Shown here: positions 51,875 through 62,320 of the stretch, one piece after another | Position numbering within the stretch: the stretch's first letter is position 1 | Layout of the letters: every line of letters starts with the position of its first letter | NCBI RefSeq assembly: GCF_014694375.1 | Contig: NZ_JAAUWW010000003.1 | Span: 124,001-188,000, forward strand | Reading direction: 5' to 3' | Source: Vibrio sp. S17_S38 | GTDB lineage: Bacteria > Pseudomonadota > Gammaproteobacteria > Enterobacterales > Vibrionaceae | Length of the DNA stretch: 64,000 nt | Position numbers and translations under genes: made by a program | Notes under the pieces: generated by a model | Databases searched by the model: none | What the model was told of the DNA's origin: nothing | The model's input: only the letters and a program-made list of their open reading frames with translations

Positions 51875-51926
51875 AGACCTACCTTCAGACTGTGGCTATA
51901 TTAAGACTATAGCTATTTGGATACGA

Positions 51927-52505
51927 TTAATGCAGAGTTTTATTACCCAAAGCTTCATTATCCATCTTAGGTTTTGCACCTAAATCAGCATGAATAGTGA
52001 GAACACAAACTTTGACGTGCTCAAGAACCTGTTCCAGTAAAATGGCTTGTTCTTGTAAATCATCCTCTTCATCAATACCCAACTTTGATATTTCCTCAAG
52101 ATCCGCTAATGCTTCTTTAGTTTCACTTGATAATTTAGTCAAACTCGCACCAGATAACCCCAACCCCGAAATAAAGTGATTCACCCAGTCAGAAGTTGCA
52201 TCAGCATAAGCTAATAAGTCATCGTCATTTGGAAGTAACAAGTTTAATTCTAGATCCGTACCCGTCAATTCTGTGACAGAAACCGCGTAAACCAACTCGG
52301 CAATTTGTGTCGCTTTTGTCGGCCAAGCTAAACCATCATTGGTATAATCATGCAGCATTGTTTTCCAATTTTGGTTATCTAGTGGCAAACCACCACATAA
52401 CATACCTGCAATGAGACCTTGTAATTCAGCAGGCGTAACCGACAAAGATGCGGATGTGAGCTCAGTTTGAACTTGAGTGTATTCTGGAAGAGTAATTTGG
52501 CTCAT
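51927..52505 (-). CDS. ygfB: UPF0149 family protein YgfB
   Basis: The 192-residue protein fits UPF0149/YgfB: ELQGLIAGMLCGG near residue 23, a helical body, and the region SDWVNHFISGLGLSG. No catalytic motif is visible and the function is unclear. It starts the leftward ygfB-ubiH-ubiI run and is divergent from zapA, the E. coli arrangement. The 273 bases upstream hold only divergent promoter space. Confidence 0.92.
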   Translation of the reverse strand: MSQITLPEYTQVQTELTSASLSVTPAELQGLIAGMLCGGLPLDNQNWKTMLHDYTNDGLAWPTKATQIAELVYAVSVTELTGTDLELNLLLPNDDDLLAYADATSDWVNHFISGLGLSGASLTKLSSETKEALADLEEISKLGIDEEDDLQEQAILLEQVLEHVKVCVLTIHADLGAKPKMDNEALGNKTLH

Positions 52506-52778
52506 GAAATATCTCGCTTGAATATAAAAATAGTTATCTTAAGAATAATTGAAGTAAGTATACCAATTCTCCTCTGTGACCGAAAATCATAATCCGTCTT
52601 TAATTCAGTTACTTTATAATCGAATTAGTCAGCAAACAGCAAAATAATCATCTGATATGCTGAAACGCTTGAATAACAGCAAGGATTTAGCCTATAGTTT
52701 GCCTTTCAATGAGATCAAGTACAGCAGCGCCATAACTCGCTTGATTGTTTTGTCACCAGCAATAAAGAGTACACTATA

Positions 52779-53072
52779 GTGGAAGTCGAAATATTAGGAA
52801 AACTCACTCGTGTCAACTGCCCTTCAGGACAAGAAGAAGCTTTACAAGCCGCTGCTGATGAGTTGAATCAGCGCTTGAACAAGATGACTGAACGTACTAA
52901 GGTGAACAACATTGAACAGCTACTGATTATTGCCGCTCTCAATGCATGTTACGAAGTGAAAGATCTACAAAAAGAAGCACAACGTAATACTCAATTGATT
53001 GAACGCTTAGAGAGTTTAACTAAAAGCTTAGATCTAGCATTACCAAGTAAGCAACAACCAATCACTAAATAA
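52779..53072 (+). CDS. zapA: Cell division protein ZapA
   Basis: ZapA cross-links FtsZ protofilaments in the Z ring. The 97-residue protein has the N-terminal strand region VEILGKLTRVNCPSGQEEAL and the long coiled-coil helix with ERTKVNNIEQLLIIAALNA. The start is GTG at 52779; no ATG is in frame upstream, and AAAGAG precedes it. It lies directly before the 6S RNA gene, as in E. coli. Confidence 0.95.
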   Translation: MEVEILGKLTRVNCPSGQEEALQAAADELNQRLNKMTERTKVNNIEQLLIIAALNACYEVKDLQKEAQRNTQLIERLESLTKSLDLALPSKQQPITK

Positions 53073-53134
53073 TCAGTTGATAAAATTCGCATAATCTTAA
53101 AGCAAGATGACTTTAAGATTAAATGCAACAAAAT

Positions 53135-53317
53135 ATACCCTGGTGTGTTTGTCAGAGGATTTAAGTCCCTGAGCCGATAAGCAACAAACCAGGATTGGTA
53201 TTTGAGAACTATTGCGCAGGCTCGACTCGTATCGAGAAGCCTACGGTTCACATTACGGATCCGCCTTGAACTCGCTGGTTCATAGGTCCATCAATTCTCA
53301 ACGGCACATTGGGGTAT
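53135..53317 (+). ncRNA. ssrS: 6S RNA
   Basis: 6S RNA mimics an open promoter and holds sigma-70 RNA polymerase in stationary phase. The segment between zapA and ygfA has the closing stem ATACCCTGGTGTG (53135-53147) with CACATTGGGGTAT (53305-53317), the conserved piece GTCCCTGAGCCGATA (near 53165) and GAGAAGCCT (near 53234). The length, 183 bases, is close to E. coli 6S (184). Position before ygfA, with which it is co-transcribed in enterics, supports the call. The exact ends are inferred from pairing. Confidence 0.93.
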
Positions 53318-53338
53318 TCTCTTTATTAGAGGTCTGCT

Positions 53339-53950
53339 ATGAACGACTCTCTCTCTCGCGATAGAATCCGAACGCTAATACGTAAACGGCGACAAGCACT
53401 CTCTCCCCAAGATCAAACTCAAGCTGGATTAGACCTTCTTAACCAAATTAAAAAGCTTCCGCACATTATTCGAGCTAAGTCTATAGCCTTGTATTTATCC
53501 ATAGATGGCGAAGTTGACACCACACCAAGTATCAAATGGCTATGGCAACAAAACAAACAAGTTTTACTGCCTGTTATTCATCCTTTCTCGTCTGGGCACT
53601 TACTTTTCCTTAACTACTTACCAACAACGCCGATGCTTATAAATCAATATGGCATCCTCGAACCCATACTCGATAAAACTCAAATCTGTCCATTATCTAA
53701 TATTGATATTATTTTCACACCTCTGGTCGCCTTTGATGAATCAGGACAAAGACTAGGAATGGGCGGTGGGTACTATGATCGCACCTTAGAAAAGAGTTTC
53801 GAGACCGGAGAAGGTGCACAAGCGATAGGATTAGCTCATAACTGTCAGAAAGTCGATACTCTTCCGACTCAACACTGGGATATCCCTCTATCGATAATTG
53901 TGACCCCAAAACAAATTTGGCACTGGGAAAATAATCTTAAATCGTTATAA
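53339..53950 (+). CDS. ygfA: 5-formyltetrahydrofolate cyclo-ligase
   Basis: This enzyme converts 5-formyl-THF to 5,10-methenyl-THF with ATP, recycling a folate that inhibits other enzymes. The 203-residue protein has the basic start RDRIRTLIRKRRQALS, the block VDTTPSIKWLW and the ATP/substrate signature GQRLGMGGGYYDRTLE. It begins 22 bases after the 6S RNA 3' end, so both are probably made from one transcript. Confidence 0.95.
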   Translation: MNDSLSRDRIRTLIRKRRQALSPQDQTQAGLDLLNQIKKLPHIIRAKSIALYLSIDGEVDTTPSIKWLWQQNKQVLLPVIHPFSSGHLLFLNYLPTTPMLINQYGILEPILDKTQICPLSNIDIIFTPLVAFDESGQRLGMGGGYYDRTLEKSFETGEGAQAIGLAHNCQKVDTLPTQHWDIPLSIIVTPKQIWHWENNLKSL

Positions 53951-54039
53951 TCTTGCGCAAACGTTTATATACCCTCCTACTTGAGTATATAGCCCTCCCT
54001 ATTTAATAAATTGTCGCTATTCATAGCTAGGAGCTTCGG

Positions 54040-54696
54040 ATGACCCAAGATGAAATGAAAAAAGCCGCCGGTTGGGCCGCATTAAATTACGTTAAACCAG
54101 ATAGCATTGTTGGTGTTGGCACCGGTTCTACCGTAAACCATTTCATTGATGCACTTGCGACAATGAAAGGTCAAATTGAAGGCGCAGTCTCAAGTTCAGT
54201 TGCTTCTACCGAAAGACTAAAAGAATTGGGTATTCATGTATTTGACTCAAATGAAGTGGATGGCCTAGACGTTTATGTTGATGGCGCCGATGAGATCAAC
54301 GCACAACGTGCAATGATCAAAGGTGGTGGCGCAGCGCTTACTCGTGAAAAGATCGTTGCAGCCATGTCTAAAACCTTCGTTTGCATTGTAGATGGTACTA
54401 AAGCTGTAGATGTACTTGGTAAATTTCCACTACCGGTTGAAGTCATTCCAATGGCGCGTTCTTACGTTGCTCGTGAGTTGGTCAAACTCGGTGGCACACC
54501 AGAGTATCGTCAAGGTGTTGTGACTGATAACGGTAATATCATTCTTGATGTGCACAACCTATCTATTGTCGATCCTAAAGGTTTAGAAACTGCTATCAAC
54601 GGATTAGCAGGCGTAGTAACGGTTGGGCTTTTTGCTCACCGTGGAGCTGATGTTGTCATAACCGGCACAGCAGAAGGCGCAAAAATAGAAGACTAA
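54040..54696 (+). CDS. rpiA: Ribose-5-phosphate isomerase A
   Basis: RpiA interconverts ribose 5-phosphate and ribulose 5-phosphate. The 218-residue protein has the phosphate loop [12 protein letters not shown] (near 25-36), DGADEI (about 81-86) and the catalytic block [20 protein letters not shown] lies before the ATG. It is followed by its own terminator and then serA, the E. coli order. Confidence 0.98.
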   Translation: MTQDEMKKAAGWAALNYVKPDSIVGVGTGSTVNHFIDALATMKGQIEGAVSSSVASTERLKELGIHVFDSNEVDGLDVYVDGADEINAQRAMIKGGGAALTREKIVAAMSKTFVCIVDGTKAVDVLGKFPLPVEVIPMARSYVARELVKLGGTPEYRQGVVTDNGNIILDVHNLSIVDPKGLETAINGLAGVVTVGLFAHRGADVVITGTAEGAKIED

Positions 54697-54733
54697 GCTA
54701 AGAGAATGAAACACTTTTAGCCCCTAAATTTTT

Positions 54734-54760
54734 AACGACATCCCATGATGTCGTTTTTTT
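54734..54760 (+). terminator. Rho-independent terminator of rpiA
   Basis: A 9-bp stem (54734-54742 with 54747-54755), CCAT loop, is followed by T's. Confidence 0.92.
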
Positions 54761-54936
54761 ATACTTTATTCGCTAATATTCTTACCCAAGTTCACATTTT
54801 TTTGATACTTTATTCAGTACAGACGCACATGGATCACAAAAAACCTTCATTCTTCAAAAGTTTATGCTTGAAATAAAAATATGCTTGAAGTTAAGAAGTG
54901 CGCCCCCTCTTCATTGATTATTAAGGACGACGTTAA

Positions 54937-56166
54937 ATGAGCAAAATATCTCTCGATAAAGACAAAATTAAAATTCTTTTACTGGAAGGTTTACACCCAT
55001 CATCAGTCGAAGTACTTCAAGCCGCAGGTTACACTAATATTGAATACCACAAAGGCTCTCTACCGGAAGATGAACTATTAAAAGCGGTTAAAGACGCTCA
55101 TTTCATTGGTATCCGTTCTCGCTCAAATCTCACTCAAGAAGTATTTGATGCTGCAGATAAATTAGTTGCTGTCGGTTGTTTCTGTATTGGTACGAACCAA
55201 GTCAATTTAAATGCCGCAGCAAAGCGTGGTATTCCAGTATTTAACGCACCATTCTCAAACACGCGCAGTGTTGCTGAACTAGTATTAGGACAGCTATTAC
55301 TCCTTCTTCGCGGTATTCCTGAAAAGAATGCACTTGCTCACCGTGGTATTTGGAAAAAAAGCGCCGACGCCTCTTATGAAGCTCGTGGAAAACGTCTAGG
55401 TATTATAGGTTATGGTCACATTGGTACTCAGTTAAGTATTCTTGCTGAAAACCTTGGTATGCGTGTTTACTATTATGACATTGAGAACAAGCTTTCTTTA
55501 GGTAATGCAACTCAAGTACCAACCATGAGTGAATTACTCAATAAATGTGATGTTATTTCTCTGCATGTACCAGAAACGGCCAGTACTAAAGATATGATGG
55601 GCGCGAATGAATTCGCTCAAATGAAACCGGGAGCAATTTTCATCAACGCCGCTCGTGGTACTGTTGTCGATATTCCAGCGTTATGCGACGCTTTAGAATC
55701 TGGTCATTTAAGTGGAGCAGCTGTGGATGTATTTCCAACAGAGCCAAAAACCAATAATGATCCATTTGAATCCCCATTAATGAAATTCGATAACGTGATC
55801 TTAACACCTCATATTGGTGGCTCTACGCACGAAGCTCAAGAGAATATCGGAATTGAAGTTGCAGGAAAATTAGCTAAATACTCAGACAATGGTTCTACGC
55901 TATCTTGTGTTAACTTCCCAGAAGTATCACTGCCGGAACATGTTGGTGCCTCTCGTTTATTACATATTCACGAAAACCGACCTGGTATTTTGACTCAAAT
56001 AAATACCATCTTCGCCGAAGCAGGCATTAATATTGCTGGCCAATACTTACAAACCAACGCAGAAATGGGTTATGTGGTTATTGATGTTGAAGCCGAGCGT
56101 TCAGAAGAAGCATTAGAAAAAGTGAAAGCAGTACCTGGTACAATTCGTGCTCGTATACTTCATTAA
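54937..56166 (+). CDS. serA: D-3-phosphoglycerate dehydrogenase
   Basis: SerA oxidises 3-phosphoglycerate to phosphohydroxypyruvate, the first step of serine synthesis. The 409-residue protein has the N-terminal substrate domain (IGIRSRSNLT), the NAD-binding loop GIIGYGHIGTQL, the catalytic His in PHIGGSTHEAQEN, and a C-terminal ACT domain (about 335-409) that binds serine for feedback inhibition. TAAGGACGA precedes the ATG. It is a single gene ended by a strong terminator. Confidence 0.98.
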   Translation: MSKISLDKDKIKILLLEGLHPSSVEVLQAAGYTNIEYHKGSLPEDELLKAVKDAHFIGIRSRSNLTQEVFDAADKLVAVGCFCIGTNQVNLNAAAKRGIPVFNAPFSNTRSVAELVLGQLLLLLRGIPEKNALAHRGIWKKSADASYEARGKRLGIIGYGHIGTQLSILAENLGMRVYYYDIENKLSLGNATQVPTMSELLNKCDVISLHVPETASTKDMMGANEFAQMKPGAIFINAARGTVVDIPALCDALESGHLSGAAVDVFPTEPKTNNDPFESPLMKFDNVILTPHIGGSTHEAQENIGIEVAGKLAKYSDNGSTLSCVNFPEVSLPEHVGASRLLHIHENRPGILTQINTIFAEAGINIAGQYLQTNAEMGYVVIDVEAERSEEALEKVKAVPGTIRARILH

Positions 56167-56190
56167 TATAGCTTTACGTTATTTATAAAA

Positions 56191-56218
56191 ACAGCGACTA
56201 TTAAGTCGCTGTTTTTTT
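56191..56218 (+). terminator. Terminator between serA and yggE
   Basis: ACAGCGACT (56191-56199) pairs with AGTCGCTGT (56204-56212) around ATTA, with A's before and seven T's after. It can work in both directions. Confidence 0.93.
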
Positions 56219-56266
56219 AATTAACTCGTTTTATCAATGAAAATCGCTCATTATTTTAGGCTACTT

Positions 56267-56965
56267 TTATTGCTTAATTATATACACAACATCGACTTGA
56301 TCTCTGATGTCAATACTTTGATCTTGATAACCTTGATCAGCCACTCGGCTTTCCATCATCATAGATTTCGCCATCACAGGAATAGCAGAGTCCCCACGGT
56401 AATGAATCGACTGAATACCGACTAGTTCAGTCTCAAACCCTTTTGCTAAGTCTTGCGCTTTTTGTCTCGCATCTTTAATCGCAGCTTGTCTTGCTTGTTG
56501 TTTATACTTGGCTTCATTTTGAGTTTTCAATTCAATTCTATCTACTTGATTAATACCCGATTTTAAAGCTATATCCAGATATTGATTCAGTTTATCCAAT
56601 TGATAGATAAACACCGTAATATGCCTAATGGCTTGATAACCCGTTAACTCTCGTTTTTTATCTTTTGTATATTGATACTGAGGAAGTACTTGTAGGTTAC
56701 CACTAACAATATCAGCCCTTTTTATCCCTTGCCCTTCAAGAGAGGTAAGAAGCTGAGTAACCACCTTATCTACCGCTTGCTTAGCCGCTTTAGCTTGGCT
56801 CTGCTCTGCTTGAATCGCCACGGTAAATTCAGCCATATCAGGCTGAGCAACTACTTGCCCAAATCCAGTGGTTGATAACGTTGCTGGCGATTCTGTCTCA
56901 GCTAAAACTACGGAAGAGAATACACATGTCATCACCAGTACAGCTTTACTTAGATTAGATTTCAT
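56267..56965 (-). CDS. yggE: SIMPL domain (DUF541) periplasmic protein, YggE-like
   Basis: The 232-residue protein has a signal peptide (to VVLAE) and the SIMPL/DUF541 body: LSTTGFGQVVAQPDMAEFTV, TGYQAIRHITVFI and QQARQAAIKDARQKAQDLA. E. coli YggE lowers oxidative stress by an unclear route. The position before mscS and fbaA follows the E. coli order, though argO is missing between yggE and mscS. Confidence 0.9.
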   Translation of the reverse strand: MKSNLSKAVLVMTCVFSSVVLAETESPATLSTTGFGQVVAQPDMAEFTVAIQAEQSQAKAAKQAVDKVVTQLLTSLEGQGIKRADIVSGNLQVLPQYQYTKDKKRELTGYQAIRHITVFIYQLDKLNQYLDIALKSGINQVDRIELKTQNEAKYKQQARQAAIKDARQKAQDLAKGFETELVGIQSIHYRGDSAIPVMAKSMMMESRVADQGYQDQSIDIRDQVDVVYIIKQ

Positions 56966-57044
56966 TAAAACCTCACTTTATAATGGCAAACCATATATGA
57001 TAAAACTCATTTCCTATCATATCATTGAGCTAATAATAGCAATA

Positions 57045-57068
57045 AAAAAAGGCGCACTCAGCGCCCTT
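57045..57068 (-). terminator. Rho-independent terminator of mscS
   Basis: Read leftward, GGGCGC and GCGCC pair around TGAGT with one bulged base, followed by seven T's. Confidence 0.8.
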
Positions 57069-57084
57069 TTCAATTCTTTACAGA

Positions 57085-57957
57085 TTAGTAAAGACTTTCA
57101 GCTTTCTTATTATTCACATGCACATCCATTTGTGGGAATGGAATTTCAATGCCTTCTTTATCAAGCTCTTCTTTAATTGCTTGTAATAAATCAAAATAAA
57201 CAGCCCAATAATCTGCAGTTTTAACCCAAGGGCGAACAACAAAGTTAACAGAAGAATCGGCTAATGCTTGTACGCCAACCGTTGGAGCTGGAGTTTTCAG
57301 CAAACGCTCTTCAGCAGCAAGTACGCGATTAATAACCTCTTTTGTATGCTTAAGATCCGCAGCATAAGAAACACCAATCACATAATCAATACGACGAGTT
57401 GCATGGCGAGAGTAGTTCACAATCGGACCACCAATCACGCCACCATTAGGTACAACTATCATCTTATTATCTGGAGTTGTAAGGACAGTTTGGAAAATTT
57501 GAATTGACTCAACACTACCAGCCACACCAGAAATCTCGACATAATCACCTGCTTTAAACGGACGAAAAGCGACAATCAATACGCCCGCAGCAAAGTTAGC
57601 AAGTGAACCTTGTAGCGCTAAACCAATTGCCAAACCTGCCGCACCGATAACAGCAACAACAGAAGCGGTTTGAACACCGACACGACCTAAAGCTGAAATC
57701 AAAACAATCACGAACAGTACATAGCGGACAAGTGAACCTACAAAATGTACAACCGCTGGGTCCATTTTTTTCTTTTCTAGCACTTTAGAAACGCTACTAG
57801 CAATCTTCTTAACGATAATATTACCAATAAAAATAATGACGATTGCTGAAATAATATTGACACCATATTGAACCAACAAATCAGAATTATTTGTTAGCCA
57901 ATCGGTTAATTTAGGGGCTATAGCTGACGCCACTTCAGTTACCTTATCTTCTTCCAT
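57085..57957 (-). CDS. mscS: Small-conductance mechanosensitive channel MscS
   Basis: MscS opens under membrane tension and releases solutes on hypo-osmotic shock. The 290-residue protein has three N-terminal membrane segments, with the pore helix rich in Gly and Ala (VVAVIGAAGLAIGLALQGSLA, near 102-122), then the cytoplasmic cage with DYVEISGVAGSVESI and VVPNGGVIGGPIVNYS. Length is near the E. coli protein (286). It is upstream of its terminator and downstream of fbaA. Confidence 0.96.
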   Translation of the reverse strand: MEEDKVTEVASAIAPKLTDWLTNNSDLLVQYGVNIISAIVIIFIGNIIVKKIASSVSKVLEKKKMDPAVVHFVGSLVRYVLFVIVLISALGRVGVQTASVVAVIGAAGLAIGLALQGSLANFAAGVLIVAFRPFKAGDYVEISGVAGSVESIQIFQTVLTTPDNKMIVVPNGGVIGGPIVNYSRHATRRIDYVIGVSYAADLKHTKEVINRVLAAEERLLKTPAPTVGVQALADSSVNFVVRPWVKTADYWAVYFDLLQAIKEELDKEGIEIPFPQMDVHVNNKKAESLY

Positions 57958-58299
57958 TGTTACTTCCTTATTCGCAATTCAAAACTATTAAACGTATAAA
58001 TGAACTTGTATGCATAAATTAACGCTACAAATTTCAAAGTAATCTGCTCTTTCGCATATTGAATTAAAGCTTATAGCGTAGAACTAAATCTATAGTATAT
58101 CGAGTTTAATATTCAGGAAACCATTTGTTATGTGTTTTATGATTTTTTCAATAATTTGCAACAATTGAGAGGTAATCACAAAAAATATCACCTCAACATA
58201 TTGATTATCTGAATAATTAGCTCTCAACAAAAAATCAACATTTAGACAAAAGCTAACGTAATATTTTTATCCCCTAAGAAACAAGCTTCACTTAAATAT
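57958..58299. other. Non-coding gap between mscS and fbaA
   Basis: Apart from the fbaA terminator at its right end, this AT-rich stretch shows no supported ORF, RNA structure or known operator. It should hold the mscS promoter. Confidence 0.6.
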
Positions 58300-58328
58300 A
58301 AAAAATCCCGCACTAGGCGGGATTTTTT
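58300..58328 (-). terminator. Rho-independent terminator of fbaA
   Basis: TCCCGC (58306-58311) pairs with GCGGGA (58317-58322), extended by A-T pairs on both sides; read leftward, six T's follow. Confidence 0.92.
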
Positions 58329-58356
58329 GATTTACTAACTCATCACTTATGACAAA

Positions 58357-59433
58357 TTATAGTACGTCTTTCGCGTTAAGATCTGAGAATGCTTTCTCAA
58401 GACGAGCAACCATAGACGCTTGACCTGCACGTAACCATACGCGTGGATCGTAGTATTTTTTGTTTGGAGCAGATTCGCCAGTTGGGTTACCGATTTGACC
58501 TTGTAGGAAATCACGGTTTTCAGCTTCGTATGCACGAACGCCATCCCAGTTAGCCCACTGTGTATCTGTATCGATGTTCATTTTGATAACACCGTAACCG
58601 ATAGACTCTTGGATTTCTGCTTCAGAAGAACCAGAACCGCCGTGGAATACGAAGTTTAGAGAGTTAGTTGGTAGACCAAATTTCTCTGAAACATACGCTT
58701 GAGAATCACGTAGGATAGTTGGAGTAAGAACAACGTTACCCGCTTGATAAACACCATGTACGTTACCGAAAGACGCCGCAATCGTGAAACGTGGGCTGAT
58801 AGCGATTAGTTTTTCGTAAGCGTAAGCAACATCTTCAGGTGAAGTGTAAAGCTCAGACTCATCCATACCAGAGTTATCAACGCCATCTTCTTCGCCACCA
58901 GTACAACCTAGTTCGATTTCGATAGTCATGTTCATTTTAGCCATGCGCTCAAGGTACTTAGCACAAGTTTCAACGTTCTCTTCTAGAGATTCTTCTGAAA
59001 GATCTAGCATGTGTGAAGAGAATAATGGCTTACCAGTTTGTGCGAAGTATTCTTCACCCGCGTCTAATAGTCCGTCGATCCAAGGAAGCAATTTCTTAGC
59101 AGCGTGGTCAGTATGAAGAATAACTGGAACGCCGTAAGTTTCAGCGATAGCGTGTACATATTTTGCACCAGCTACAGCACCAAGAATTTGAGCACCTTGA
59201 CCTTCAAGTTTAACGCCTTTACCAAGGAAGAAACCAGCACCGCCGTTAGAGAACTGAACGATGACAGGAGCTTTAACTTTCGCTGCAGCTTCTAATACTG
59301 CATTTACAGAATCAGTATTTACAACGTTTACCGCAGGAAGCGCAAACTTGTTTTCTTTCGCAATAGCGAAAACTTTCTGTACGTCATCACCAGAGATAAC
59401 ACCAGGTTTTACAAAATCGAAGATCTTAGACAT
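58357..59433 (-). CDS. fbaA: Fructose-bisphosphate aldolase, class II
   Basis: FbaA cleaves fructose 1,6-bisphosphate in glycolysis using zinc. The 358-residue protein has the class II motif VILHTDHAAKKLLPW (zinc His and catalytic Asp), the second zinc site ELGCTGGEEDGVD, and FVFHGGSGSSEAEI. Length equals the enteric FbaA type. It follows pgk after a terminator, so the glycolytic genes run epd, pgk, fbaA leftward with separate ends. Confidence 0.98.
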   Translation of the reverse strand: MSKIFDFVKPGVISGDDVQKVFAIAKENKFALPAVNVVNTDSVNAVLEAAAKVKAPVIVQFSNGGAGFFLGKGVKLEGQGAQILGAVAGAKYVHAIAETYGVPVILHTDHAAKKLLPWIDGLLDAGEEYFAQTGKPLFSSHMLDLSEESLEENVETCAKYLERMAKMNMTIEIELGCTGGEEDGVDNSGMDESELYTSPEDVAYAYEKLIAISPRFTIAASFGNVHGVYQAGNVVLTPTILRDSQAYVSEKFGLPTNSLNFVFHGGSGSSEAEIQESIGYGVIKMNIDTDTQWANWDGVRAYEAENRDFLQGQIGNPTGESAPNKKYYDPRVWLRAGQASMVARLEKAFSDLNAKDVL

Positions 59434-59625
59434 GGGTTTAGTCCTATTTTGCTGTCGTTCAAATTACAGCCGTTTAAATTACAGCTGTTTAAATTTTTTC
59501 ACTCAATTAAGAATGAAATAGTTATTTAGTAAACGTTTGCTTGATTAACGTGGCGCATTATAGCAATAAAAAGCTTGGATTCACATAGCGTGATCAATAC
59601 GACAGAATAAAAACAACAAACGTAA

Positions 59626-59654
59626 AAAAGGCGAAAGTTTACCTCTCGCCTTTT
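59626..59654 (-). terminator. Rho-independent terminator of pgk
   Basis: Read leftward, AAAAGGCGA (59654-59646) pairs with TCGCCTTTT (59634-59626) around an 11-base loop, followed by T's. Confidence 0.88.
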
Positions 59655-59663
59655 CTTAAAATA

Positions 59664-60827
59664 TTACGCTTTAGCACGCTCTTCAAGCATTGCTACTGCT
59701 GGTAACACTTTACCTTCAACAAACTCAAGGAAAGCACCACCGCCAGTTGAGATGTAAGATACATCCGCTTTGATACCGAACTTATCGATAGCCGCTAATG
59801 TGTCACCGCCACCAGCTACAGAGAAGCCTGCAGATTCAGCGATTGCTTTAGAAATACCCGCTGTACCCGCTTCAAAGTTTTTGAATTCAAATACGCCAAC
59901 TGGACCATTCCAAAGAATAGTTTTTGCGCCCATGATGATATCTGCTAGCACTTTTGTTGAGTCAGGACCAAGATCGAATATCATGTCGTCATCTTGAACA
60001 TCAGTAACGTTTTTGATTACAGCTTCTGCATTTTCATCAAATGCTTTAGCACAAGCAACGTCAGTCGCGACTGGAATTGCACAATCTTTCATTAATTTCT
60101 TAGCAGTTTCGACTAAATCAGCTTCGTATAGAGATTTACCAACATTATGACCTTCTGCTGCAATGAAAGTATTCGCGATACCACCACCAACCACTAACTG
60201 GTCAGCAATTTTAGAAAGAGATTCTAAAACGGTCAGCTTAGTTGAAACTTTAGAACCACCAACGATAGCCACAAGTGGGCGTGCTGGGTTATCCATTGCT
60301 TTGCCTAGTGCTTCAAGCTCTGCAGCAAGAAGTGGGCCAGCACATGCGATTGGCGCGTTCATGCCAACACCGTGAGTTGATGCTTGAGCACGGTGAGCCG
60401 TACCAAATGCATCCATAACAAAGATGTCACATAATGCTGCGTATTTTTTAGATAATTCTTCTTCGTTTTTCTTCTCGCCTTTATTAAAGCGAACGTTTTC
60501 AAGAACCACTAATTCACCGGCATTAAGCTCTAAACCGTTTAGGTAATCTTTTGCTAATTTAACATCGCAATCTAGTGCATCGTTTAAGTAATTAACAACA
60601 GGCTCTAGAGAGAATTCTTCGTTGTATTCGCCTTCAGTAGGACGGCCAAGGTGAGAGGTAACCATCACTTTAGCGCCGGCTTCCAAGCAAGTTTTAATCG
60701 TTGGTAGTGATGCAAGAATACGAGCATCAGAAGTTACTTTACCGTCTTTTACTGGCACGTTTAAGTCAGCACGAATAAATACACGTTTACCTGCAAGATC
60801 CAGGTCAGTCATCTTGATTACAGACAT
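59664..60827 (-). CDS. pgk: Phosphoglycerate kinase
   Basis: Pgk transfers phosphate between 1,3-bisphosphoglycerate and ADP. The 387-residue protein has [13 protein letters not shown] near the N-terminus, [22 protein letters not shown], and the C-terminal nucleotide loop [11 protein letters not shown]. Length is the same as E. coli Pgk. It lies 250 bases after epd; no terminator is seen between them, so epd transcripts may read into pgk. Confidence 0.99.
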   Translation of the reverse strand: MSVIKMTDLDLAGKRVFIRADLNVPVKDGKVTSDARILASLPTIKTCLEAGAKVMVTSHLGRPTEGEYNEEFSLEPVVNYLNDALDCDVKLAKDYLNGLELNAGELVVLENVRFNKGEKKNEEELSKKYAALCDIFVMDAFGTAHRAQASTHGVGMNAPIACAGPLLAAELEALGKAMDNPARPLVAIVGGSKVSTKLTVLESLSKIADQLVVGGGIANTFIAAEGHNVGKSLYEADLVETAKKLMKDCAIPVATDVACAKAFDENAEAVIKNVTDVQDDDMIFDLGPDSTKVLADIIMGAKTILWNGPVGVFEFKNFEAGTAGISKAIAESAGFSVAGGGDTLAAIDKFGIKADVSYISTGGGAFLEFVEGKVLPAVAMLEERAKA

Positions 60828-61077
60828 GTTTGTCCTCTCAATGTTAGTGAAGTTTAAATTATAAATCGTTAAATTTTAAAGGCTCGGCCATTTAACCAAA
60901 CTTTATGATATGCAGTTTACGGCCGGAACAACTCAACGGCGGCAATTGATATTTCTTCATTCCCTTCATTTAAGGGGAATCGCTTTAAATCTACATCTAT
61001 ACTGGGGTTTAACTTTTATTATTTCAAGGGTAAAAATAATAAATAGACTAAAATAACAGCGCAAAGTTAATTCTCAT

Positions 61078-62139
61078 TTATTGAGTGCTACCTTGGCAAA
61101 ATTTCCCCATCACTAAGCTAGTATCAAGCATTCGATTAGCAAAGCCCCATTCGTTATCACACCAAACTAACATTTTTACCAATCGATGATTACTCACTCG
61201 AGTTTGAGAACCATCTACAATGGCACTATGCGGATCGTGATTAAAATCAATCGATACTAAAGGCGCTTCGGTGTAGTCCAATATGCCATCCAATGTACAA
61301 CGAGACGCTTCTACAATAGATTGATTTACGTCATCAACTTTCACGTTTTTGTGAACTGTGACACTTAAATCCATCGCTGAGACATTAATTGTAGGAACTC
61401 GTACCGAAATTGCCTCAAATTTATCAACAAATTTTGGATAAATTCTGGCAATACCTAAATGCAATTTTGTATCAACCGGAATAATAGATTGACTTGCAGC
61501 ACGCGAACGACGCAAATCTGGGTGATATGCATCAATAACTTGTTGATCATTCATAGATGAGTGAATGGTAGTAATGGTGCCAGACTCAATGCCAAAGGCA
61601 TCATCAAGAGCTTTAATCACTGGAATAATGCAGTTCGTAGTACAAGAACCATTAGATACCACATTATGTTCAGCCAATAAGCTTTCATGGTTCACGCCAT
61701 AAATAATAGTATTATCTACATCGTTACCACCAGGATGAGAAAATAACACTTTCTTAGCACCAGCTTGAATATGCAATTGACCATCGGCTTGTGTGCCAAA
61801 TTTCCCCGTACAATCTAAAACGATATCAACATTTAGATCTTTCCACGGCAATAACTTAGCATCTTCAAGATGTAAGAGACGAATAGAGTCAAAAGAAGGC
61901 GTATCCGATGATGATACAGGATGATGTATAAAGATATGTTCTTGATCGTGAGAAACTTTTTTCAAAAAACGACCATGACTTGAATCGTATTGCAGCAGAT
62001 GTGCCATGCCTTCTGGTTCAGAGAGTTCATTAATCGCAACAATTTGGATTTCTTGGCTTTTACCACTTTCATATAAAGCACGTAAAACACTTCGTCCAAT
62101 TCGTCCAAATCCATTAATGGCAATTCTCAGCATACTCAT
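61078..62139 (-). CDS. epd: D-erythrose-4-phosphate dehydrogenase
   Basis: Epd oxidises erythrose 4-phosphate to erythronate 4-phosphate, the first step of the PdxB branch of vitamin B6 synthesis. The 353-residue GAPDH-like protein has [18 protein letters not shown], the Epd-specific [20 protein letters not shown], the catalytic Cys C166 in SNGSCTTNC (Gly replacing the usual Ala), and the block [23 protein letters not shown]-like site lies upstream. In E. coli tktA precedes epd; here tal and araA do. Confidence 0.96.
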   Translation of the reverse strand: MSMLRIAINGFGRIGRSVLRALYESGKSQEIQIVAINELSEPEGMAHLLQYDSSHGRFLKKVSHDQEHIFIHHPVSSSDTPSFDSIRLLHLEDAKLLPWKDLNVDIVLDCTGKFGTQADGQLHIQAGAKKVLFSHPGGNDVDNTIIYGVNHESLLAEHNVVSNGSCTTNCIIPVIKALDDAFGIESGTITTIHSSMNDQQVIDAYHPDLRRSRAASQSIIPVDTKLHLGIARIYPKFVDKFEAISVRVPTINVSAMDLSVTVHKNVKVDDVNQSIVEASRCTLDGILDYTEAPLVSIDFNHDPHSAIVDGSQTRVSNHRLVKMLVWCDNEWGFANRMLDTSLVMGKFCQGSTQ

Positions 62140-62203
62140 TCCATCGCATCTACTTTAAAGAGGCGGTGATTTTACCTTATCCCTAACTAAAGCGCATCTA
62201 TAG

Positions 62204-62219
62204 AGTGATCAAACTCACT
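62204..62219 (-). promoter_or_regulatory. Candidate CRP site upstream of epd
   Basis: AGTGATCAAACTCACT is a palindrome with arms AGTGA and TCACT separated by six bases, matching the CRP core TGTGA-N6-TCACA at 8 of 10 arm positions. It lies 65-80 bases before epd. In E. coli epd-pgk transcription responds to cAMP-CRP. Whether it acts on epd is inference. Confidence 0.5.
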
Positions 62220-62260
62220 GTTTTATATCTGATATCATTAACTATAAATACAAAATGAAG

Positions 62261-62293
62261 AAAGGAGAGCCAATTCAGCATCAACTCTCCTTT
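62261..62293 (-). terminator. Hairpin terminator after tal
   Basis: Read leftward, AAAGGAGAG (62293-62285) pairs with CTCTCCTTT (62269-62261) around a 15-base loop; the tail CTTCATTTTG is only moderately T-rich. Confidence 0.65.
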
Positions 62294-62320
62294 ATCTTCT
62301 GTGGTTTGTTCTATTACAAA